DNA from: Deltaproteobacteria bacterium
GTDB lineage: Bacteria > Desulfobacterota > DSM-4660 > Desulfatiglandales > HGW-15
Length of the DNA: 9,333 bases
Assembly (NCBI GenBank): GCA_021737245.1
Contig: JAIPEI010000112.1
Location: forward strand, 1-9,333
Direction of reading: 5' to 3'
A program made the position numbers and the translations under genes. A model generated the notes under the pieces. It ran no database searches. It had not been told where the DNA came from and saw nothing but the letters and a program-made list of their open reading frames with translations. Shown here piece by piece: positions 1 through 4,689 of this stretch. Each line of letters starts with the position of its first letter. The stretch's first letter is position 1.

Positions 1-4
1 CGCC

Positions 5-40
5 GGCCCGGGGGGGCCCAAACCCCGCTGGCCCGGGGCC
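5..40 (-). terminator. GC-rich hairpin downstream of proX, possible terminator
   Basis: About 37 bases after the proX stop, bases 5-12 (GGCCCGGG) can pair with 32-40 (CCCGGGGCC, one bulged G). An inner GGGG (13-16) pairs with CCCC (23-26) across a six-base loop. The stem is strong, but no run of U follows it on the minus strand within the window, so it is not a classical intrinsic terminator. It could be a Rho-dependent end or an mRNA 3' stabiliser. The window ends too soon to see what lies beyond it. Confidence 0.3.
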
Positions 41-76
41 GCGCATCTCACTCAGGGATAAACTCCGGGGCGCGTC

Positions 77-964
77 CTACTCGCTGATGCCGTTCAGCCA
101 GTAGTCCACCAGCTTGGGATACTTCTCCACGAACTTGGCGGCCGCCGTGTCCTCGTTCACCTGATACATGTAGGTCAGGTCGTCGACCACGCCAATGGGC
201 ATGGTGAAGCGCGTGAGAAAGCGGCTCACCTTGTTGGGGAAGACCGCCATGAAATCCTCGCGGCCCACCATGTGGGAGCGCTCCTCCTCGCCCAGGATCC
301 CTTTGGGCTCGTCGATGTAGCGGATGTCAAACATTCCAAAGGCGTGGTGGGGCCTCCACAGGGTGACCACGATCCACTCTTCCCGCTGAATGCTCCGCTT
401 GAGCTCGGCCACCATGGCGGCGTCGCTGCCCTCTATGAGCTTCCACCCTTCCAGCTCGGGGTACTCCTTCATCATCAATGAGGAGTGCTGCATCAAACCG
501 GAGCCGGGGTCGATCCCCACGATGCGTCCTTTGCACTTCTCCTTGACCTCGTCCTTGCCCAGGTCCTCCACGGAGTTGAGCACGTCCTCGGGGATGTAGT
601 TGGGCACGGCCCAGCCGAGGCTGGCGTCCTCGTAAATCGGACCGAAGTCGCAGACACTGGAGGCCACTTTTTCCCAGTATGCCTCGTGCGTGAGGGGAAG
701 CCAGGCCTCGATATAGAGATCCAGCTCCTTGTTCTTTATCGCCGTGTAGGCCACGCCCGCATCCGGGTTGATCACCTCTACGTCCTGACCGATCTCGTTC
801 TCCATCAGGTGCTCGATCAGGCTGCCCAGGGCCAGGGCCTCGGACCAGGCCACCACGCCGAACTTAAGGGTCTTCTTTTCCGCCATGGCCGGTGCGGAAA
901 CCAGGGCCACGGCCATCAGGACTGCAACACAGATCGCTACCCATTTGAAACGGTTCTCAAACAT
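77..964 (-). CDS. proX: Periplasmic glycine betaine/quaternary amine binding protein of an ABC importer (OpuAC/ProX type)
   Basis: This 295-residue protein is the likely substrate-binding component of the importer encoded just upstream by proV and proW. Residues 1-28 form a clear signal peptide: a basic start, a long hydrophobic core and an AMA site before EKK. There is no lipobox cysteine, so it should be a soluble periplasmic protein. The mature part fits the OpuAC family, with GVVAWSEA at about 37-44, EAWLP at 86-90 and TLWRPHHAF at 201-209. The tryptophans W40, W88 and W203 are candidates for the aromatic cage that holds a trimethylammonium group; this role is assigned by family analogy, not by structure. 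The start is set by a textbook AAAGGAGG seven or so bases before ATG. The gene lies 138 bases after proW, a wide gap in an otherwise tight operon. The exact ligand (glycine betaine, proline betaine, carnitine, choline) cannot be read from sequence. Confidence 0.9.
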   Translation of the reverse strand: MFENRFKWVAICVAVLMAVALVSAPAMAEKKTLKFGVVAWSEALALGSLIEHLMENEIGQDVEVINPDAGVAYTAIKNKELDLYIEAWLPLTHEAYWEKVASSVCDFGPIYEDASLGWAVPNYIPEDVLNSVEDLGKDEVKEKCKGRIVGIDPGSGLMQHSSLMMKEYPELEGWKLIEGSDAAMVAELKRSIQREEWIVVTLWRPHHAFGMFDIRYIDEPKGILGEEERSHMVGREDFMAVFPNKVSRFLTRFTMPIGVVDDLTYMYQVNEDTAAAKFVEKYPKLVDYWLNGISE

Positions 965-972
965 ATTCTGTA

Positions 973-980
973 CCTCCTTT
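973..980 (-). promoter_or_regulatory. Strong ribosome binding site of proX
   Basis: On the minus strand AAAGGAGG ends eight bases before the proX ATG (964-962). It is stronger than the sites of the neighbouring genes, which fits the need to make more binding protein than membrane components. Confidence 0.8.
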
Positions 981-983
981 TAC

Positions 984-999
984 ATCTGACGCATCAGAT
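984..999 (-). repeat. Perfect 6-bp hairpin abutting the proX ribosome binding site
   Basis: ATCTGA (984-989) and TCAGAT (994-999) form a perfect inverted repeat around a four-base loop. It ends three bases from the proX ribosome binding site. It may mark a processing or stability boundary that raises proX expression over proVW, as is known for other binding-protein operons; that function is inference. Confidence 0.5.
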
Positions 1000-1102
1000 A
1001 GTGAAAAATGGCCGAAATCAGAACACTTGACGTTACGGTTCACCAGGGGAAAAGTGCCTCGAATCACCTCCTTTCTGTTGCCCATCCACTCGAGGGGGCC
1101 GA

Positions 1103-2125
1103 TTACATCTTCTTCTCACCCACCGACCGGGTGGCCCGGTCCAGAATAATGGCGATAAAGACAACGGCGAGCCCCGCCACGAACCCCTTGCCGACGAGCA
1201 TGCGCTGGATGCTTCGGACCACCTCTCCGCCGAGGCCGCCGGATCCGATCAGGGCGGCGATGACCACCATGGAGAGGGAGAGCATGATCGTCTGGTTGAC
1301 CCCCGCCATGATCGAGGGCCGGGCCATGGGAAGCTGCACCTTGAACAGCAGCTGCCAGTAGTTGCAGCCGAAGGCCTCGCCCGCTTCCACCAGCTCCTTG
1401 GGGACGCCCCGGATGCCCAGGCTGGTCAAACGGACCGCCGGCGGGATCGCGAAGATGACCGTGGCCACCACGCCGGGGGCGGCGCCCAGGCCGAAGAGGA
1501 TCACGGCCGGAATCAAATACACGAACACGGGCAGGGTCTGCATGAAGTCGAGGATCGGCCGGACCACGGCCTCCACGATGTCCGACTTGCCGGAAAGGAT
1601 GCCCGTGGGAATCCCGATGGCCAGGGCGATGAGGGCCGCGGTCAGCGTTAGAGATAGGGTCTCCATGGTGGCCTCCCACAGACCCAGGTTGGCGATGAGC
1701 CACAGGCTCACGAACCCGTAGATGCCGGTCCACTTGGTCGAGGCCCACCACAGGTAGGGAACCATGAGGAGGCCGAGAATCGGTATGGCCACGGCCTTGC
1801 CCCCGATGCTGATCCCCCAGACCGGGAGCCTCATCAGGGCAGCCAGGAGCCCGCGATTGATGTTGTTGATAACCGATCGGACGACGTCGAAAAAGTCGGC
1901 GAACGTCAGGGCGATCCAGTCGATGGCCTGATCGATCCAGTCCTCCGCCGGGATCAGGCTGCCCTGGGTGCCGATCTGCTCGAACAGGCTCACGCCGTGC
2001 TGCTGGGCCCAAGCAGGCCCGCACAGGACGGCGGCCAGGAGGGATGCGCCGATCAGCAGGCAGACAAAGGCCGCCGCCGGACGACCCCATGGAAAGGTTC
2101 TGGAATTTCGCCGGTCGCGCTTCAT
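1103..2125 (-). CDS. proW: Permease of glycine betaine/proline-type ABC importer
   Basis: This 340-residue inner-membrane protein forms the translocation channel with the ATPase ProV. Its ATG overlaps the proV stop codon (ATGA, 2125-2122), and AAAGGAGGAGG lies just upstream, so translation is probably coupled. Residues 1-40 look like a cleavable signal peptide: MKRDRRN start, hydrophobic stretch about 16-38, and AWA before QQ. A hydrophilic stretch follows to about residue 105, then hydrophobic segments at roughly 110-128, 135-150, 158-178, 197-216, 218-235, 280-296 and 314-330. The binding-protein-dependent permease (EAA) loop is at about 247-278, with EAGEAFG followed by LPMARPSIMAG, the site that contacts the ATPase. 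ProW-type permeases often carry a long N-terminal tail outside the membrane, and a signal peptide would deliver such a tail to the periplasm. The family assignment is firm; the substrate is inferred from proX and gene order. Confidence 0.92.
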   Translation of the reverse strand: MKRDRRNSRTFPWGRPAAAFVCLLIGASLLAAVLCGPAWAQQHGVSLFEQIGTQGSLIPAEDWIDQAIDWIALTFADFFDVVRSVINNINRGLLAALMRLPVWGISIGGKAVAIPILGLLMVPYLWWASTKWTGIYGFVSLWLIANLGLWEATMETLSLTLTAALIALAIGIPTGILSGKSDIVEAVVRPILDFMQTLPVFVYLIPAVILFGLGAAPGVVATVIFAIPPAVRLTSLGIRGVPKELVEAGEAFGCNYWQLLFKVQLPMARPSIMAGVNQTIMLSLSMVVIAALIGSGGLGGEVVRSIQRMLVGKGFVAGLAVVFIAIILDRATRSVGEKKM

Positions 2126-3345
2126 TCCGCCTCCTCCTTTCTCCCCTTCTCCAGCACGCCGAGCAGGATCTCCTGCCCGGTGATGATGCCGTCCAGCCCC
2201 CCGTCTTCCTTCAGGGCGATCACCGGGTTCTTCGACGTGGCGAGGCGGGCGCGCATGAGCTCTTTCAGGGTCGTGTCGTGCTCGGCCAGCAGGACGGTCT
2301 CGTCCCCCACCGTGGTGAGGTCGTCGGTCACGTACTTGAAATCCATGGCGACCTCGTCCTGGTAGGCGGCAATGGGTTTTCCGTCCGCATCCAGACAGAT
2401 CACGAGCCCGTCTCCTTCTGCAAAGGCGGCGGGCTGGGGGTCCATCCTGCTGATGCCCAGCCCCTTGGGGGGCTCCTTGGTGACCTCCACCTGCTTGGCC
2501 ACGGCGGTCACCGTGAGGACGCCCGTGGCGTCCGCGTGCTCCACGAAGTTGGCCACGTACTCGGTCTTGGGGTTCACGATGATCTCCTCGGGCGTCCCCA
2601 GCTGCACGATCCTGCCCGCCTCCATGATGGCGATCCGGTCTCCCAGCTTCAGTGCCTCGTCCAGATCGTGGCTGATGAAGAGGATGGTCCGCCGGACCCG
2701 GTCGCGCAGGTTGAGGAGCTCCGCCTGCATGTGCATGCGGATCAGGGGGTCGAGGGCGCTGAAGGGCTCGTCCATGAGCAGGAGCTCGGCCTCCGAGGCC
2801 AGGGCCCGGGCCAGGCCCACCCGCTGCTGCATGCCGCCGGAGAGCTTGGGGGGGTAGGACTCGGCCCAGGCGTCCAGGCCGACGAGCTTGAGGATCTCCA
2901 TCCCTTTCTCACGGCGGGTCGCCTTGTCCACCCCCTGGATCTCCAGGGGAAAGGCCACGTTGTCCACCACGGTGCGGTAGGGGAACAGGGCGAAATGCTG
3001 GAAGATCATGCTGATCTTCTGCTCCCGCACCTCCCGGAGCTCGCTCTTGTTGAGCGACGTCACGTCGATCCGCTCCCCGTCGAACTCGAGGTAGACCCGG
3101 CCACGGGTGGGGTCGATCAAGCGGTTGATGCAGCGAAGGAGGGTCGACTTCCCGCTGCCGGAAAGCCCCATGATCACGAACAGGGCGCCGGACTCCATAC
3201 GGAAGCTGACATCCTGGACGCCGACCACCAGCCCGGTCTCCTCCTGGATCTCCGCCTTGCCCTTTCCCTGCTCCATGAGGGGAAACGCCTGCTCCGGGTC
3301 TTCGCCGAAGACCTTGTACACGTGCTCTACGCCTATGGTCGCCAT
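2122..3345 (-). CDS. proV: ATPase of glycine betaine/proline-type ABC importer, with C-terminal CBS pair
   Basis: This 407-residue cytoplasmic ATPase powers the ProVWX-type importer and is close in length to E. coli ProV (400). The start is placed at MATIGVEHVYKVFGE because this matches the ProV N-terminus; a TTG 51 bases upstream opens the same frame but is poorly placed. The ProV-specific N-terminal region ending in EETGLVVGVQDV (about 35-46) comes first. Walker A GLSGSGKST follows at 60-68, the Q-loop at Q116, the signature LSGGMQQR at 168-175, Walker B LLLMDEP at 188-194 and the switch histidine H226. All catalytic motifs are intact. Residues about 275-395 form a divergent CBS-domain pair, the module used in OpuA-type transporters to sense ionic strength or cyclic di-AMP; which of these applies here is unknown. 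It overlaps proW by four bases and lies 220 bases after marR. Confidence 0.95.
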   Translation of the reverse strand: MATIGVEHVYKVFGEDPEQAFPLMEQGKGKAEIQEETGLVVGVQDVSFRMESGALFVIMGLSGSGKSTLLRCINRLIDPTRGRVYLEFDGERIDVTSLNKSELREVREQKISMIFQHFALFPYRTVVDNVAFPLEIQGVDKATRREKGMEILKLVGLDAWAESYPPKLSGGMQQRVGLARALASEAELLLMDEPFSALDPLIRMHMQAELLNLRDRVRRTILFISHDLDEALKLGDRIAIMEAGRIVQLGTPEEIIVNPKTEYVANFVEHADATGVLTVTAVAKQVEVTKEPPKGLGISRMDPQPAAFAEGDGLVICLDADGKPIAAYQDEVAMDFKYVTDDLTTVGDETVLLAEHDTTLKELMRARLATSKNPVIALKEDGGLDGIITGQEILLGVLEKGRKEEAE

Positions 3346-3439
3346 ATCTCGCCATTCCTCTTGAAGGTGAAACGGAACCCTCCACAAGGCATCCAACCGC
3401 CTTGCGGCCGGAACGATTGCTGTCGCACGCCGCGGGGCC

Positions 3440-3455
3440 TCGGGCGCCGGCCCGA
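3440..3455 (-). repeat. Hairpin 3 of the proV leader
   Basis: TCGGGC (3440-3445) and GCCCGA (3450-3455) are perfect six-base complements around a four-base loop, giving a stable stem 95-110 bases before the proV start. It shares one base with the long-range stem 3455-3464/3508-3517. No U-run follows. Confidence 0.45.
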
Positions 3456-3517
3456 ACCGGCTGCGATGGACGGCCTCGCAAGAACCCGATCAGCCGGCGG
3501 CAGATCTGCAGCCGGTT
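3455..3517 (-). repeat. Perfect 10-bp long-range inverted repeat in the proV leader
   Basis: AACCGGCTGC (3455-3464) is the exact reverse complement of GCAGCCGGTT (3508-3517), with 43 bases between. Its right arm also forms one side of the palindrome at 3490-3519, so the two stems cannot form together. This is the layout of a two-state leader RNA; no function is demonstrated. Confidence 0.5.
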
Positions 3518-3519
3518 GA
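3490..3519. promoter_or_regulatory. 30-bp near-perfect palindrome between marR and proV: operator or leader hairpin
   Basis: The centre is GCAGATCTGC (3500-3509), a perfect palindrome. Extending out to 3490 and 3519, 13 of 15 symmetric base pairs match; the mismatches are 3493/3516 and 3499/3510. It starts 46 bases after the marR stop and lies 145-174 bases before the proV start. It could be a binding site for the MarR dimer or another dimeric regulator, or an RNA hairpin; the lack of a spacer loop favours a protein site. Confidence 0.5.
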
Positions 3520-3545
3520 AATCGCAGGGGCGGATCACCGGCTTT

Positions 3546-3565
3546 GGGGCTTTTTTGAAGCGCCC
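3546..3565 (-). terminator. Small hairpin directly after marR, weak terminator candidate
   Basis: GGGGCTT (3546-3552) can pair with AAGC and CCC (3558-3561, 3563-3565) across a short loop with one bulge. It begins at the base next to the marR stop codon. On the minus strand it is followed by AAAGCC and not by a U-run, so efficient termination is unlikely, and read-through into proVWX is plausible. Confidence 0.25.
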
Positions 3566-3994
3566 TCATGACTCGAACACCCGGGCCACGCGTCTGAGCG
3601 CTTCGGCCGTCTGGGCCCGCATGTCCTCCGGGAGCTCGTCCAGGAGCTTCGCCAGGGGTTCCTCGAACGGGGCCTGGAGTTCGGAGGCCAGCCGGCGGCC
3701 CATTTGCGTCAGGGATACGTAGACGCGCCGGCGATCCGTCGGCCTTCGCCTCCTACGGACCAGATCCTCGGACTGGAGCTGATCCAGAATGCCCGTTACC
3801 GTCCCCCGGCTGATGCCTACGCGGTCGGCCAGCTCCCCGGCCGTGCACGAACCGGTCGTCTTCAACTCGCGAAGCGCCATGCACTGGGATACGGTCAGCT
3901 TCGTCCGCTCGCTGAACCGCCGGTTGTACTGCTCGATGGAGCGAACGATTCTCCGCAGGGAACGGGATATTTCGTCTTCATAATTTTCCGTCAT
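3566..3994 (-). CDS. MarR-family transcriptional regulator
   Basis: This 142-residue protein has the size and layout of the MarR family. Helical dimerisation segments sit at both ends, and a winged helix-turn-helix lies at about 50-98. TAGELADRVGISRGTVTGIL (51-70) supplies the helix-turn-helix, and RPTDRRRVYVSLT (84-96) is the typical wing with the Asp-Arg-Arg pattern. The N-terminal SLRRIVRSIEQYNRRF and the LTVSQCMAL stretch recall, from memory, the CosR/EctR regulators of compatible-solute genes, which would suit the betaine transporter downstream; this needs a tree. The start MTENYEDE is preferred over an in-frame upstream opening (to 4126) because it gives normal family length and has GAGG about nine bases upstream. 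It sits before proVWX and after the mttB-aor cluster, so it could control either or both. An inverted repeat over its own predicted transcription start suggests autoregulation. Confidence 0.9.
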   Translation of the reverse strand: MTENYEDEISRSLRRIVRSIEQYNRRFSERTKLTVSQCMALRELKTTGSCTAGELADRVGISRGTVTGILDQLQSEDLVRRRRRPTDRRRVYVSLTQMGRRLASELQAPFEEPLAKLLDELPEDMRAQTAEALRRVARVFES

Positions 3995-4124
3995 GGAACG
4001 CTGCCTCGCGGGAAGGGCCGTGCAGCTCCTGCCTTTCAACGGGCATCCACAAAGGCTCGGGAGGAAAGGATTCGCACCGGGACAGGGTAAATGCCCTCGC
4101 TTCCGGATATCCCAACTCCGTCTC

Positions 4125-4147
4125 ACAGGATATGGGGTATAGCCTGT
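4125..4147. repeat. 23-bp palindrome in the marR leader
   Basis: ACAGG at 4125-4129 and CCTGT at 4143-4147 are exact complements. After one mismatch, ATA (4130-4132) also pairs with TAT (4138-4140), leaving a G-rich centre. As RNA it is a hairpin of eight pairs about 130 bases before the marR start; as DNA it could be a second regulator site. Confidence 0.4.
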
Positions 4148-4274
4148 ATTTTCCTTTCCCCGTCCGGCTTCGAACCGGTCTCATCGCCCCGCTCCGCTCC
4201 GGCGCGTCAACGGCGTCCCCCCGGCGGCTCCCGCGCCGGCACGCAGTCTTACCCGATGCAATGATTTGCACCCA

Positions 4275-4296
4275 AAAATTTATAATACGAAATTTT
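4275..4296. promoter_or_regulatory. AT-rich inverted repeat at the predicted marR transcription start (candidate MarR operator)
   Basis: AAAATTT (4275-4281) and AAATTTT (4290-4296) are perfect inverted half-sites with an eight-base spacer. The block is a sharp AT-rich island in GC-rich surroundings. It begins where transcription from the predicted promoter should start, a position suited to repression. MarR proteins commonly bind AT-rich palindromes of about this size. Binding itself is inference. Confidence 0.5.
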
Positions 4297-4302
4297 CGGC
4301 TC

Positions 4303-4332
4303 ATCATAATCAAGGTCCCCGAAGGATGTCAA
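4303..4332 (-). promoter_or_regulatory. Predicted sigma-70 promoter for marR (and possibly proVWX)
   Basis: On the minus strand TTGACA (4332-4327, full consensus -35) is followed after 18 bases by TATGAT (4308-4303, five of six -10 bases). The expected start is near 4296, giving a leader of about 300 bases before marR. No better-matched hexamer pair was found elsewhere in the window. Confidence 0.6.
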
Positions 4333-4399
4333 GGGGGCCCCCTCGCATTTCCGCCCGAGGCCCGGGACGGGATTTGTCCACACGGTTTTCGTCGTGAGA

Positions 4400-4433
4400 C
4401 GGCCGGGTGTGTGCGGCCGCAGAGAGCCGGCCG
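4400..4433 (-). terminator. 34-bp concentric palindrome closing the mttB-aor-moaD cluster
   Basis: CGGCCGG (4400-4406) mirrors CCGGCCG (4427-4433) around the same centre as GCGGCCGC (4413-4420). Between them only every second pair matches. In all, 14 of 17 symmetric positions pair. It starts 13 bases after the moaD stop, so as RNA it would be a strong hairpin at the operon end. There is no U-run after it, so Rho-independent termination is unproven; 3'-end protection or a protein site are alternatives. Confidence 0.4.
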
Positions 4434-4446
4434 CGATGTTTGCCTC

Positions 4447-4689
4447 TCACCCCCCGGCCACGGGGGCCAGGAGGGTGAGCTCGGTATCGTTGGACAGGGC
4501 GTCGTCCCCGTGGAGGACGGATCGGCCCTGGATCACCGTGTAGACGGCCAGCGGGGGTATGCCGGCCTCCTGCAGGAGGCCCCGGACGGTGGTCCCCGCC
4601 GGGACCACCAGGTCGAGCCGGTGGGGCACCTCCCTCAACATGTCCTCGAGGTGGGGAGTGAGGCGGAGCCTGACCCGAATCTCAGTCAC
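4447..4689 (-). CDS. MoaD/ThiS-like sulfur-carrier protein linked to AOR
   Basis: This 80-residue protein has the ubiquitin-like fold signature of MoaD/ThiS: alternating beta segments (TEIRVRLRL at 2-10, VYTVIQGRSV at 49-58, TELTLLAPV at 69-77) and a C-terminal diglycine (APVAGG, 75-80). In the family that glycine is adenylated and thiocarboxylated to deliver sulfur to the pterin dithiolene of the Mo/W cofactor, or to thiamin. Its GTG start overlaps the AOR stop (GTGA, 4689-4686), so it is translated with AOR. This pairing points to tungsto- or molybdopterin synthesis for that enzyme. MoaD-like genes are known partners of AOR genes, as in the aor operon of Aromatoleum. No MoaE or MoeB partner is in view. 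It is the last gene of the cluster. Confidence 0.85.
   Translation of the reverse strand: MTEIRVRLRLTPHLEDMLREVPHRLDLVVPAGTTVRGLLQEAGIPPLAVYTVIQGRSVLHGDDALSNDTELTLLAPVAGG

Larger units (their letters stand above)
3995..4446 (-). other. 452-bp intergenic region carrying the marR promoter and a long leader
   Basis: No convincing gene lies here. In transcription order it holds the palindrome after moaD (4433-4400), the perfect 12-bp palindrome AGGGGGCCCCCT (4332-4343), the predicted promoter (4332-4303), an AT-rich inverted repeat (4296-4275) and a leader of about 300 bases before marR. The leader contains one good hairpin (4125-4147) and otherwise GC-rich sequence. I looked for tRNA, T-box, TPP and cobalamin signatures and saw none that hold up. 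Confidence 0.6.

Noticed and set aside
2044..3519. 491-codon plus-strand open frame opposite proV
   Set aside because: Its product is rich in His, Asp, Gly and Leu with no family features. It is the antisense shadow of a well-recognised ABC ATPase in GC-rich DNA.
3995..4126. N-terminal extension of the MarR protein
   Set aside because: The added residues are Pro/Cys/Arg-rich and unlike the family; starting at 3994 gives normal MarR length.
4020..4200. tRNA-like GGTTCGAA and GGTGCGAATCC strings suggesting a tRNA, T-box or cobalamin riboswitch
   Set aside because: No acceptor or anticodon arms, no T-box and no B12-box could be assembled around them; they look like chance matches.
4281..4286. 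Perfect TATAAT on the plus strand
   Set aside because: No matching -35 at 16-18 bases and no plus-strand gene to serve. It is more simply part of the AT-rich repeat.
3978..4313. 111-codon minus-strand frame in the marR leader
   Set aside because: Its start lies within the predicted promoter, before the expected transcription start. The product shows no family features and the frame overlaps the marR start.
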